From CALKCV01 sp964609515 (lineage in GTDB: Bacteria; Cyanobacteriota; Cyanobacteriia; Cyanobacteriales; Microcoleaceae), in NCBI GenBank assembly GCA_964609515.1, contig CAZSTZ010000001.1:51271-115270 (forward strand): a DNA stretch of 64,000 nucleotides, given 5' to 3'. The notes beneath the pieces are model-generated. The model saw only the letters and a program-made list of their open reading frames with translations, was not told where the DNA came from and searched no databases. Shown here one piece after another: positions 53,737 to 61,870 of the stretch. Position numbers and translations under genes: made by a program. The stretch's first letter is position 1. Each line of letters begins with the position of its first letter.

Positions 53737-54084
53737 ATGGTATTAGTTTCAAAAGAACGCTATTTACAGGATAATTTATCTATTAGATTGGGCAATTTAG
53801 CATCAAATTTAGCTAGAATTAGCTCTCGATGTCAAGCTAGAAGCGATCGCCATTTAGTAGAAAGTTTGCTCAAAGAAAGTAAGTTTTTTATTGAGTGGAC
53901 TGCCCCAGAACTTGAAATCGAGATTGCAGCAGAGTTAGTGGAATTACAAATAGAGCTAGCCTGCTGGCAATACAGTTTAACTGACTTATGGAATGATGTC
54001 AAACTGCTACAGATCGTTGCACAAAAAGCGCGTTTGCGATCGGATAGAGTGCTAAATTTATCGGGCTTATTATCTCTAAATTAG
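53737..54084 (+). CDS. Hypothetical protein (operon partner of the DUF5674-like gene)
   Basis: 115 residues, all-helical in appearance, no Cys/His motif or TM segment. It has MVLVSKERYLQDNLSIRLGN at the N-terminus and a central FIEWTAPELEIEIAAELVEL. The ATG is two bases after the upstream stop, so the two genes are surely co-transcribed. I do not recognise a family. Confidence 0.65.
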   Translation: MVLVSKERYLQDNLSIRLGNLASNLARISSRCQARSDRHLVESLLKESKFFIEWTAPELEIEIAAELVELQIELACWQYSLTDLWNDVKLLQIVAQKARLRSDRVLNLSGLLSLN

Positions 54085-54149
54085 AGGTTTAAATCGATCG
54101 TTTTCTGGGCAATGCATAAAAGCACTGCCCTCTCTTGTTTTTAAAGGGT

Positions 54150-57100
54150 TTAAGAGTTCTGTCCTGCCAACAATTTTTTCTGCCTCGCTTTTGTCATCAA
54201 AGTCGATCGCATCAATTGTTGCCAACCCTCGGAATTTGTCAGATTTTCTGGGTTAAATTCTACACCTTTTTCCGAGGAAAAACTCGCAAAACTCTCCAAC
54301 CAGTTTTCCACTGTTTGAGTCCGCGACAGGGGCGAATACTTCAGAGACCTTTGCAGGCAATCTTGCATTTCGCTGAAGTTACCTTTTTGATAAGCATACC
54401 ATCCATCCCACACCAGAAGTTTGTACTCCATCTCGTTTTTAGCTTCTGGGTTGTTAGTAGCGATCGCCTGTTGGTACCCCATCCTTTCTACTTTCTCCTG
54501 GGAATATTGCAGTTGAGATTTGACCTTTTCCAACTCTCCATAAATCTGCTGTTGTTGAGTTTTAGACTGTTGCAACAAAGCATCTTTACTCCGCAACTGA
54601 TTTTGAGACTGCTGCCACAAACTCTCTTTCTCTTTTAACTTAGTTTGAGACTCTGTTAATAATTTTTCCGCCTTATCTAATTTTGACTGAGACTCTACCA
54701 ATTCTGCCTCTGTCTCGTGGAAGCGAGTTTGGAACTGTTTTAACAAACTGTCTGTCTCCTGCCACTGACTGTAAGACTGTTCCAACAACTCCTCTGTTTC
54801 TTTGAGTTGAGCTTGAGACTCTCCCAATTCTGTTTTCGTTTGTTCCAGTTGAGCTTGGGACTCTCCCAATTCTGTTTTGGTTTGTTCCAGTTGAGCTTGA
54901 GACTCTCCCAACTCTGTTTTGGTTTGTTCCAGTTGAGCTTGAGACTCTCCCAACTCTGCTTGAATTTCCATCAATTGAGATTGCGATCGCTTCAACTCTG
55001 TCTTAGTCTGATGCAACTGAGACCTTGACTGTTCCAACTGCTGCTGAGTTTGTTGCTGTTGGGACTGACTTTGTGCCAGAGATTCCTGAGTTTGATTCAG
55101 TTTGGCTTGAGATTCTTGTAAGGCTTTCTCTGTATTTTGGAAATTAGATTTTGTTTGCTCTAATTCTCCCTGACTTTGCTTAAGTTGAGATTTAGTTTGT
55201 TCGAGTTCCCCTTGAGTTTGTTGTAATTGAGATTTGGTTTCTTCTTGAGTTTGTTGTAGTTCCTTTTTACCTGCTTCCCACTCAGCAGCAGACTGCTTTA
55301 ACTGTTCCTTGGTTTGTTCTAGTTCCGCGTTATATTTAGCCAACACTGCCTCCGCAGCCTGTAACTGAGATTGAGAATCTTGCAAGATGGCCTCCGTGGC
55401 TGCCAGTTTACCTTGGAAATTTTCTTTGGCTGCCAGAGTTTCTTTTAACTCATCCCCATATTTAGCCAATACTGCCTCCGCAGCCTGTAACTGAGATTGC
55501 GACTCTTGCAAGATGGCCTCTGTGGCTGCCAGTTTACCTTGGAAATTTTCTTTGGCTGCCAGAGTTTCTTTCAACTCATCCCCATATTTAGCCAACACTG
55601 CCTCCGTGGCCTGTAACTGAGATTGAGAATCTTGCAACAAAGCTTCTGTGGCTGCCAGTTGCAATTGAGATTGTTCTTTTTCTTCTTGAGTTTGGTGTAG
55701 CTGGAACTGGAACTTAGTTAATTCCTCTTGACTGATTTGCAAATTGTATTTTGTCTGACCCAACTCTCCTTGAGTTAAGAGGAGGCGATCGCCATACTTA
55801 ACCAACATCTCCTCTGTAACCTTAAGCTGAGATTGAGACTCTGCCAACAAAGCCTCTGTCGTTACTAACTGCCACTGGAACAGTTCTCTTTCTTCTTGAG
55901 TTTGATGTAGCTGCCACTGGGACTTAGTTAATTCCTCTTTACTTACTTGTAAATCGTATTTTGTTTGTCCCAACTCTCCTTGAGTCTCTTTTAATAAAGA
56001 ATGAGAGTTCTCCAAAGTTCCCTCTGTCTTCTCCAACTGGGACTTGGTTTTCTCTAAAACCTTTTCTGTCTCTTCCAGTCTGGATGCTGATAGTTCCAAC
56101 TCTTCCTGATTTTGGTGAACCTGAGATTGATATTGGGATAATTCTCCTCGTACTTGATAGAGTTCCGATTTTGTTTGGGTCAGTTCTTTTTGGTCTGCAG
56201 TCAGTTTAGCTTGGGACTCCTGTTGTTCCTTTTGACTTTGTTGTAGCTTTGACTCTGCCTGAGTTAATTCAGTTTTAGTTTTACCCAGTTGGGATTTAGT
56301 TTCTTCTAATTCTGCCTTAAGCCGATCGCTCTCTTCCCGGGCCTCCTGCCACTCCCTCTCAAAGCGATCGAGTTTTGACTCTGACTGGCCCCACTGTTCC
56401 CGAGTTTCTTTTAACTCAGAATGAGACTTAGTCAAAACTGCCTCTGTAGCGTGGAGTTGTTCCTGGGACTCTTTTAAAACACTTTCCGTAGCATCCAATT
56501 GAACCACATAATTTTCCAACTCCTCGCGAGTCTGACTCAGATGAGATTTAGTTTGTTGGAGTTCCAGTTGGGCGGACTGGAAATTAGTTTTATACTCCTC
56601 TAACTCCTCCTCCAAACTTTTATTTTTAGCCTCAGCATTGCAAAGATTCATCCACTCTTGAAACGCCCAAACTCGGTAAGGAGAAGATTTAATCTTTTCC
56701 TGCCAAGAAAAATCGGGAGTTTCTCCAGGTATCCACCCCCTAGCTTCCAGTTCTTGATACATTTCTATTGCTTCTGGAAAATAGCGGTCTATCGTAGTTG
56801 CTCTTTGACCGCCCTCGGAAGCTTTAGTATGTAATAAAGATGGGTCGTAAATATTAGAAAGAGGATAATTAAAATTAGTTTGAAACTTTTGGTTAATCGC
56901 TTCGATATAGGCTCCCTGGTTGCTAACAATAGCTTCAAGGTTAGCCAAAATACAGCGATCGCCATAATAATTATAGAAATTAATAATCTTTTGATTGTAG
57001 TGCAGCCATAATTTTACCGCCAATTCTGGCTGAGTTTGAAAAATAGGATCGTGGCGGCGATATAAAGAGTCAACTACTTCCCAAGGAGAGCGATAAACTA

Positions 57101-57482
57101 AGAGAAATTTAGCATTTGGTAACAGATCCGCCCAGAATTGTAAAAATAAAGTAGTTCTAGGTTCTTTCCATCCCCAATGGGTACTTACGGAGTTCTTGGC
57201 GACAATTTCTTTTGCTTTTTCAACCAAACTTTCTTCTATCTCAATTTTCTCTTGGAGAGTCCAACCATCAGTATCTATTCCTTGCGATCGCAACCCTTCT
57301 TTATGAAACTCATAAAAATCGAGATTCTCAAAATGACCTTTAGGGTTAAAGTCGGTACCTTTCATCAACTTTCTACCAATATGCAAACCCCCACTCTGGA
57401 GTAAGGAAGCAGTTAAAGAACTGCCAGAACGATGCATGCTGGTAATAATAAAAATAGATTTTTCTGTATTTGACTTGTGCAT
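54150..57482 (-). CDS. Sulfotransferase with a giant coiled-coil extension
   Basis: 1110 residues. Residues about 8-270 are a sulfotransferase-type module: 5' loop FIITSMHRSGSSLTASLLQ, GHFENLDFYEFHKEGL, WGWKEPRTTLFLQFW and 3' loop FLLVYRSPWEVVDSLYRR. Residues about 290-1030 are an uninterrupted Gln/Glu/Leu heptad coiled coil, about 110 nm if one straight helix. It contains internal tandem repeats: TELGESQAQLEQTK four times and a 40-residue unit (LAKYGDELKETLAAKENFQG) about three times. The last 80 residues form a globular end (WDGWYAYQKGNFSEMQDCL, TPR-like). A structural scaffold role is likely besides catalysis. Confidence 0.83.
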   Translation of the reverse strand: MHKSNTEKSIFIITSMHRSGSSLTASLLQSGGLHIGRKLMKGTDFNPKGHFENLDFYEFHKEGLRSQGIDTDGWTLQEKIEIEESLVEKAKEIVAKNSVSTHWGWKEPRTTLFLQFWADLLPNAKFLLVYRSPWEVVDSLYRRHDPIFQTQPELAVKLWLHYNQKIINFYNYYGDRCILANLEAIVSNQGAYIEAINQKFQTNFNYPLSNIYDPSLLHTKASEGGQRATTIDRYFPEAIEMYQELEARGWIPGETPDFSWQEKIKSSPYRVWAFQEWMNLCNAEAKNKSLEEELEEYKTNFQSAQLELQQTKSHLSQTREELENYVVQLDATESVLKESQEQLHATEAVLTKSHSELKETREQWGQSESKLDRFEREWQEAREESDRLKAELEETKSQLGKTKTELTQAESKLQQSQKEQQESQAKLTADQKELTQTKSELYQVRGELSQYQSQVHQNQEELELSASRLEETEKVLEKTKSQLEKTEGTLENSHSLLKETQGELGQTKYDLQVSKEELTKSQWQLHQTQEERELFQWQLVTTEALLAESQSQLKVTEEMLVKYGDRLLLTQGELGQTKYNLQISQEELTKFQFQLHQTQEEKEQSQLQLAATEALLQDSQSQLQATEAVLAKYGDELKETLAAKENFQGKLAATEAILQESQSQLQAAEAVLAKYGDELKETLAAKENFQGKLAATEAILQDSQSQLQAAEAVLAKYNAELEQTKEQLKQSAAEWEAGKKELQQTQEETKSQLQQTQGELEQTKSQLKQSQGELEQTKSNFQNTEKALQESQAKLNQTQESLAQSQSQQQQTQQQLEQSRSQLHQTKTELKRSQSQLMEIQAELGESQAQLEQTKTELGESQAQLEQTKTELGESQAQLEQTKTELGESQAQLKETEELLEQSYSQWQETDSLLKQFQTRFHETEAELVESQSKLDKAEKLLTESQTKLKEKESLWQQSQNQLRSKDALLQQSKTQQQQIYGELEKVKSQLQYSQEKVERMGYQQAIATNNPEAKNEMEYKLLVWDGWYAYQKGNFSEMQDCLQRSLKYSPLSRTQTVENWLESFASFSSEKGVEFNPENLTNSEGWQQLMRSTLMTKARQKKLLAGQNS
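54798..54960. repeat. 42-base tandem repeats in the coiled-coil coding sequence
   Basis: Four 42-base units (each with GACTCTCCCAA and TTTGTTCCAGTTGAGCTT) encode TELGESQAQLEQTK on the minus strand; copies differ by one or two bases. Confidence 0.9.
55325..55640. repeat. About 120-base tandem repeats in the coiled-coil coding sequence
   Basis: Between two and three nearly identical units with CCATATTTAGCCAA and CTTGGAAATTTTCTTTGGCT, encoding the 40-residue LAKYGDELKETLAAKENF unit. Near-identity suggests recent expansion. Confidence 0.9.
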
Positions 57483-57548
57483 GGGTTGAATTTATGGTAT
57501 TGGGCGGGAAGGGATGGGAGCGATCGCCTTTTGATTAGGTTAGTACCA

Positions 57549-57830
57549 ATTGTAGGTTGGGTGGAGTGAAACGGAACCCAACAATAATATTTTATTTTTG
57601 GAGATTTTAACTGTTGGAGCTCCCTTAGATGGTAAGGCGATCGAGATGGTTCCAATTTTATCAGTACCTTGTAGTTTTTTACAATACCAAAGGCAGGTGC
57701 AGGAAAAGTGCTTTGAAAAGAAGATGTTGGGTTCCACGAAGGTCCGCACAACCTACAAGATGCACTTTGAAAAGTAGAAACCCAAGGAAGATGTTGGGTT
57801 CCACGAAGGTCCACCCAACCTACAGGATGC
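57549..57830. repeat. GTAGGTTGGGTGGA-type repeats
   Basis: One copy at about 57549-57583 and a pair of GATGTTGGGTTCCACGAAGG units at about 57722 and 57791, with TACAAGATG/TACAGGATG tails. They fill the gap between the coiled-coil sulfotransferase gene and the next GT gene; no protein gene is supported here. Confidence 0.75.
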
Positions 57831-57838
57831 TACGGCTA

Positions 57839-58942
57839 TTACCACAACTCCCTAACTTTTGTCAAGATGTTAAAGAAACCTTCTTTCTCTGCCATCAGGC
57901 TATGCTGGGAGGCCGTTACCCTGGCCTTGGCTAACATTCTTTCAGCTTCTCCAGGAGACAGCCCCAACGCAATTTTAACAGCATTAATAATGCTATCTAT
58001 ATCGTAATCGGGGCGGAAACAGTTATGGCCTTGCAGGCAAAAAGAACGATTTCCTATACAGTCTGGGCAGATAACCAAACAGCCTAAAGCCATACCTTCT
58101 AATGCGGGCAAATAAAATCCTTCTCCTTCCTTTTGATTGGGCAGAAATATTGTTAGTTTTGCCCGATTAACTAACTCTAAATAATCCTTTCTTAAAAGTC
58201 TGGAAGTCAGAAGCTTTACGGGTTTGCCAAATACTTCTAATTGTTGTTTTAATTGTCGCCCCAATTCTGGTTCTTTGAAAGCAGCAATTAAAATCTCGTC
58301 TTTTTTTTGAGCATAGGGCAAAGCTAGAGGCAATTGTTCTAAATCGATGCTGCAAGGAATAGTAAACAAAGGTCCGTTAACTCGACCGGTTTTTTCCAAG
58401 TAACTTTTCACCTCTTCGCTAACGCAAATGCGGATAGCTTTATGTTGGAGAAAAGGGTAGCGAGGGTTGTCTGAAAAACTGTGTCTGATATGTTGAATTA
58501 AATTAATAATTGGTACTGGGGAATTATGCTTGTATTTCTCATCTAAAATCTCCCAATCCATGCCCTCCATAAAGATGATATCTGGATTAGATAAAGGTTG
58601 AAATAATCTATGTTTTTTATCAATATTTAACCAAGGGTTGCTGGCATCCCAAACTGTTTTTTGGGAAAAGTAAATGTAGGGTATATATTCGGGAAAACTA
58701 ATGATATAATTGAAGTAGTGCCATACTTTTAAATGGCCGCCGGTCAAACCTAAAAAGTCGCGATAGAAAAAGATAGATTGGCGTTTTTTCGTCTCGGGTG
58801 GCGCTTGGGATGCAACTTTTTTCTTGGGTGGCGCTTGGGATGAAAATTTTTTCATCTCATGCATCTCCGAGAGGATTTGTTGGAGGCGATCGCTCGATTT
58901 TTGTAAATCCAATCTATTTTGTTGTAACTTATCAATCGACAT
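57839..58942 (-). CDS. GT4-type glycosyltransferase with short N-terminal coiled coil
   Basis: About 367 residues from ATG 58942 (MSIDKLQQNRLDLQKS). The start overlaps the stop of the UPF0175 gene (ATGTCGATTGA), so translation is coupled; the frame also opens at 58969 without advantage. After a coiled coil and a duplicated SQAPPKKK/SQAPPETKK linker, the GT-B domains follow: FFYRDFLGLTGGHLKVW (N-terminal), and KLTIFLPNQKEGEGFYLPAL with EGMALGCLVICPD as the donor-binding segment. The sugar and acceptor are unknown. Confidence 0.83.
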   Translation of the reverse strand: MSIDKLQQNRLDLQKSSDRLQQILSEMHEMKKFSSQAPPKKKVASQAPPETKKRQSIFFYRDFLGLTGGHLKVWHYFNYIISFPEYIPYIYFSQKTVWDASNPWLNIDKKHRLFQPLSNPDIIFMEGMDWEILDEKYKHNSPVPIINLIQHIRHSFSDNPRYPFLQHKAIRICVSEEVKSYLEKTGRVNGPLFTIPCSIDLEQLPLALPYAQKKDEILIAAFKEPELGRQLKQQLEVFGKPVKLLTSRLLRKDYLELVNRAKLTIFLPNQKEGEGFYLPALEGMALGCLVICPDCIGNRSFCLQGHNCFRPDYDIDSIINAVKIALGLSPGEAERMLAKARVTASQHSLMAEKEGFFNILTKVRELW

Positions 58943-59186
58943 TAGCAACTTCCTCCATAACTTCTGCAACGCTATACTGGAAAGGCGAAACTTTATAGCG
59001 ACTGAGAATATTAATAAATTCCCCTCGATTTAATCCAGCAATTTCTGCTGCTTGTCCTTGAGATATTTCTCCCAAATCGTACCATTTTACTGCCGCAACA
59101 ATTCGCATTTCCTTTGCCAATTCTTGAGGGTCTTTTCTCAAAGCACTAAAAGCGGTTTCTGGTAATTGGATAGAGACTGTTTTCAT
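58932..59186 (-). CDS. UPF0175 family protein
   Basis: 84 residues. MKTVSIQLPETAFSALR, the WYDLGEISQGQAAEIAGLNR segment and the FINILSRYKVSPFQY end are typical of UPF0175, a small helix-turn-helix-like family usually encoded with a PIN-domain toxin as presumed antitoxin. No PIN gene is adjacent: its 3' end overlaps the start of a glycosyltransferase gene instead. It may be an orphan antitoxin or a local regulator. Confidence 0.8.
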   Translation of the reverse strand: MKTVSIQLPETAFSALRKDPQELAKEMRIVAAVKWYDLGEISQGQAAEIAGLNRGEFINILSRYKVSPFQYSVAEVMEEVANVD

Positions 59187-59228
59187 TGTTGGTTACTCCA
59201 GTTAAAAATTATTCTTGAAATAAACCTT

Positions 59229-59261
59229 AGAAACCCGGTTTTTTCAAAAAACCGGGTTTCT
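59229..59261. repeat. AAACCCGG palindrome
   Basis: AGAAACCCGGTTTTTTC followed by its complement, a near copy of 2116-2148, between the two UPF0175 genes. Confidence 0.85.
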
Positions 59262-59278
59262 TGACCTTACCCAAACAA

Positions 59279-59524
59279 TCAAAGTCTGCCCAATTCCCGT
59301 AACGTCTTAATATCTTCCTCGAAATCTTTTACATCATAATGAACTGGGATTTCACGACTTGCCAATAGGTGCTGGAATGCCATCTGTTTCATACCAGCAA
59401 ATCGACTAGCTTGAGCTAAAGTTAGCTTGGTCTTTGCAAATAGCATAACTGCTATTTCCTGTCTCATTTCCTGTTCTGTCATGCGGGTTGTCGCCAGCAT
59501 TTCATCGTCTATCGTAATACTCAT
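59279..59524 (-). CDS. UPF0175 family protein
   Basis: 81 residues. MSITIDDEMLATTRMTEQEM, KLTLAQASRFAGMKQMAFQ and ASREIPVHYDVKDFEEDI are the standard UPF0175 pattern, closer to the family consensus than the neighbour at 58932. Again no adjacent PIN toxin is seen. Probably a DNA-binding antitoxin. Confidence 0.85.
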   Translation of the reverse strand: MSITIDDEMLATTRMTEQEMRQEIAVMLFAKTKLTLAQASRFAGMKQMAFQHLLASREIPVHYDVKDFEEDIKTLRELGRL

Positions 59525-59560
59525 GGCGCTATTAATTGTTAATTGTTAATTGCTTACTCA

Positions 59561-59923
59561 TTAAGCTTCAGAAAACACAGCTAAAAAATCTTCAAACTTT
59601 TTCTTACTGTCTCCAGTTTTTTGAGATAATTTTTTAAACCTTTCCAATAATACAAATAGCTTATCTAGCGCATCTCTTTCGTCTGCTGAATGAAATAGTA
59701 TTATATGAGCCCATGTTTGCCTAGTTTTAACTGGATAGACGGAAGGTATCCATTGTAAAAATTCCTCAAATTCTTTTTCTTGTTCCGTTGGTACTAAACC
59801 CATTTGATATCGAGCAAAACCATAGCCATTATAAAATGATTGAAAATCAAAAATGGAGTGTTTTGCTAGGTACAAGGTTGGTCTTTTTTTAATTTCTTGT
59901 AAGAGATTGTCAAACTCTAGCAT
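59561..59923 (-). CDS. Hypothetical protein, possible immunity protein
   Basis: 120 residues. The N-terminus (LLQEIKKRPTLYLAKHSIFD then FYNGYGFARYQMG) follows the RP-X-[LM]-Y-[LI]-X(3)-SI-X-X-X-X-F-X-X-GY pattern that recurs in small bacterial proteins, some of them predicted immunity proteins of polymorphic toxins. It is immediately downstream of a papain-fold toxin candidate on the same strand, which supports that reading. The molecular function is unknown. Confidence 0.6.
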   Translation of the reverse strand: MLEFDNLLQEIKKRPTLYLAKHSIFDFQSFYNGYGFARYQMGLVPTEQEKEFEEFLQWIPSVYPVKTRQTWAHIILFHSADERDALDKLFVLLERFKKLSQKTGDSKKKFEDFLAVFSEA

Positions 59924-59983
59924 ATAGACTTATAGTTGGTACTGATATTTTCTAGTTTTTAACAGTATTTTTAGTCAATTATC

Positions 59984-60427
59984 CTAAAACTGTTCGTCTT
60001 GCGCGATACGCAGTTGATTGCCAGGACATACAACTAAATCTGCGAGCCATTCTTCTAAAAGTTTACCTTGAGGATAGATGTTATCAAAAATTATGGCTCT
60101 ATCGCCTACATAGATCGCGATCGCTTCATGGTAGCCATTATTAGCAATTTGCTGACTCGTTCCATCATCCCAAATTAATCCTAGCACACCACTATTGCCA
60201 TTGGTTTCTAGTCTAATATATTTGCCAGCAATATCATTTTGACTTAAATAGTTTCTGACCAGAGTAGCACATTCATCGCAAGTTCCTATTTGGTCGAGAT
60301 AATAGCTTTTTATAAATTCCTCAATTATGAATGAAATTACTATTTGGTAAGTTGTAAAAATACTAACAATATTAATAAACTGATATTTTGCAATTAATTC
60401 CAAGCCTAATAAAGTATGTAAATTCAT
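59984..60427 (-). CDS. Papain-fold toxin 2-like protein
   Basis: About 147 residues from ATG 60427; a TTG at 60433 is also in frame. The C-terminal 100 residues show the order expected of the Tox-PL-2 papain-fold domain: catalytic Cys in GTCDECATLVRNYL, His in NNGYHEAIAIYVG, and the Asn/Asp region FDNIYPQGKLLEEW. Such domains are usually the C-termini of polymorphic or intracellular toxins and probably cleave or deamidate proteins. The N-terminal 45 residues include a hydrophobic stretch (INIVSIFTTYQIVISFI). The following gene may encode its immunity protein. Confidence 0.65.
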   Translation of the reverse strand: MNLHTLLGLELIAKYQFINIVSIFTTYQIVISFIIEEFIKSYYLDQIGTCDECATLVRNYLSQNDIAGKYIRLETNGNSGVLGLIWDDGTSQQIANNGYHEAIAIYVGDRAIIFDNIYPQGKLLEEWLADLVVCPGNQLRIAQDEQF

Positions 60428-60433
60428 AATCAA

Positions 60434-60520
60434 TTACATACTAAATAAAATTTCAAGATGCACTTGATAGTTACCAATTTTCCCTTCTTGGAGGTTAAAA
60501 ACCTGTTTTAAATCTGCCAT
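60434..60520 (-). other. Small frame upstream of the papain-fold gene
   Basis: ATG frame of 28 codons (MADLKQVFNLQEGKIGNYQV then HLEILFSM) ending just before the papain-fold gene. It could be a leader, a tiny gene or a remnant of a broken N-terminus. No family recognised. Confidence 0.25.
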
Positions 60521-60525
60521 AAGTA

Positions 60526-60635
60526 ATTAATAATTAATAATTAATAATTAGGTTTGCCGCGTTAATAACTGACATTTACGATCCCCCTAAATCCCCCGCT
60601 GAATTGGGGGACTTTGAAGGAACCCCCCGTTTAAC
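60526..60635. repeat. AT-rich array plus CCCCCTAAATCCCCC repeat
   Basis: TTAATAATTAATAATT (about 60526-60552) and an inverted GATCCCCC/GGGGGACTTTGAAGG element (about 60580-60630), same families as 27944 and 40382. Confidence 0.7.
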
Positions 60636-60659
60636 TAAAATTCTTCCTCAGCAAGTTCC

Positions 60660-61037
60660 CTAATTTTCTGAGGCGACATTTCTCTCATAAAGCACTTCTC
60701 CTGTAGTTAAAACTTTCTCCAAAAAATTCGAGTCTAAATCCTCAATTGGTTTTAAATCTATCCAAAAATCTGTGAGTTCGTTAACCCTTGCTAAAGCAGT
60801 AAAATAATCGTAACGTCTAGTTCCCGCCACCGCTAAATCTATATCCGAACCTTCGCCGAAACTACCTTTTATTAAAGAACCAAATAAAACGATTTTGCTG
60901 GCATTAAATTCTCCTACTAATACATCCACAATTTTACTCAAATTATTTCTCGCTTTTTCCGCTAATTGGCGGTTGTAAATTTGTTGTTCTTTTCGGCGTT
61001 TTTGCCAATAAGCTAAATATTTGGGGTCTAGTTCCAT
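60660..61037 (-). CDS. Minimal nucleotidyltransferase (MNT) domain protein
   Basis: About 125 residues from ATG 61037 (MELDPKYLAYWQKRR); a TTG-started extension to 61076 overlaps the upstream gene. The polymerase-beta superfamily motif is clear: KIVLFGSLIKGSFGEGSDID (GS-X-X-X-X-X-X-X-G-S-D-X-D). MNT proteins are frequently the antitoxin half of HEPN/MNT modules and can AMPylate their partner. The gene directly upstream (61054-61404) is a helical protein that could be such a partner, though its HEPN signature is not evident. Confidence 0.85.
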   Translation of the reverse strand: MELDPKYLAYWQKRRKEQQIYNRQLAEKARNNLSKIVDVLVGEFNASKIVLFGSLIKGSFGEGSDIDLAVAGTRRYDYFTALARVNELTDFWIDLKPIEDLDSNFLEKVLTTGEVLYERNVASEN

Positions 61038-61053
61038 TGATTTTTTTATTTTC

Positions 61054-61404
61054 TTAAAGTTTTTGAGGTACGTCAATACTTTTTTTCATCTGGGATTCCG
61101 AAACCAAAAACGAATTTGGTAAGGATGCCAATACATCTAAATACCACCACCAGCGTTCGGAGGATATTTGCTGAGATTGCCTTTTTTTGGCTAGATTTGC
61201 AAACCGAGATATTTCTAAATAAAACTCTCTTGCTTTAGCAATTAACTGGCAATCTGCTACCGCTAATAATTGTTTTTCTTTTTCCGTTAAATTAGTTTCT
61301 AATTCTGATAGGCGATCGCGATTTGCCAGCATTTCTAAATGTTCCAAACCAGAACATTCTGGCATTTCCACGCTGACACAATAATTCTGCAATAAATCTT
61401 TCAT
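61054..61404 (-). CDS. Hypothetical protein upstream of the MNT gene
   Basis: 116 residues, helical and charged: LSELETNLTEKEKQLLAVAD, AREFYLEISRFANLAKKR, then a WWWYLDVLASLP motif. The ATG follows the upstream stop directly (TAAATG) and the 3' end nearly meets the MNT gene, so three genes form an operon. I do not recognise the family; the position next to MNT suggests a partner or substrate. Confidence 0.6.
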   Translation of the reverse strand: MKDLLQNYCVSVEMPECSGLEHLEMLANRDRLSELETNLTEKEKQLLAVADCQLIAKAREFYLEISRFANLAKKRQSQQISSERWWWYLDVLASLPNSFLVSESQMKKSIDVPQKL

Positions 61405-61782
61405 TTATGCCTCCAAATCTCCTGTTTTACCGATGCTAATAAAAGCTTCGCTTGCTAAATAGTTTTCTGGTTCTTCTGGGGGAAAAGCTGTTTCTAGTAC
61501 CCCATCTAAACCTATCATAACTAACCAGAGCCTTTCCTCAACGCTTTTTACCATTGTTGGATAAATTGCTTCGCCATAAATAAATAGATATAACTCAGCC
61601 AGAGGATCGTTGACTACAACAGCTATAATAGCTTCATATTCTTTTAGAGAAGCATTTTCGGGTAAATGGCCTAAACGAATTCTTTTAGCAAGATGGGGGC
61701 TAGCTTTTCCAGGTTTCCATTTGATTTGCGATCGCACCAGCTCGATAGCTGCCAGAATCTTTCTACGGCGTGCATCGTCCAT
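61405..61782 (-). CDS. Hypothetical protein, first gene of the MNT operon
   Basis: About 125 residues from ATG 61782 (MDDARRRKILAAIELVRSQI). An upstream in-frame start at 61833 adds an unlikely hydrophobic tail. Visible features: a basic WKPGKASPHLAKRIRLGHLP segment and EAIIAVVVNDPLAELYLFIY, followed by WLVMIGLDGVLETAFPPEEP. No family recognised. Its stop and the next ATG are adjacent. Confidence 0.6.
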   Translation of the reverse strand: MDDARRRKILAAIELVRSQIKWKPGKASPHLAKRIRLGHLPENASLKEYEAIIAVVVNDPLAELYLFIYGEAIYPTMVKSVEERLWLVMIGLDGVLETAFPPEEPENYLASEAFISIGKTGDLEA

Positions 61783-61870
61783 AATAATACAAATAACTGC
61801 TATGCTACGATAATAGACGGCAACTAGCCGCAACTCGCGCCCAATTTACTTTATCACAAATCGAACCAAA

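Noticed and set aside
54135..55028. Plus-strand ORFs rich in Leu/Gln/Phe opposite the coiled-coil gene
   Set aside because: They mirror heptad codons of the minus-strand coiled coil and have no independent features.
9376..57482. A complete Wzx/Wzy or ABC exopolysaccharide export locus
   Set aside because: No polymerase, flippase of the Wzx type, ABC transporter, Wza-like exporter or type I secretion gene is present; only modifying and transfer enzymes are seen.
2515..61037. HEPN gene at 2.5 kb and MNT gene at 60.7 kb as one HEPN/MNT module
   Set aside because: They are 58 kb apart and each has its own coupled neighbours.
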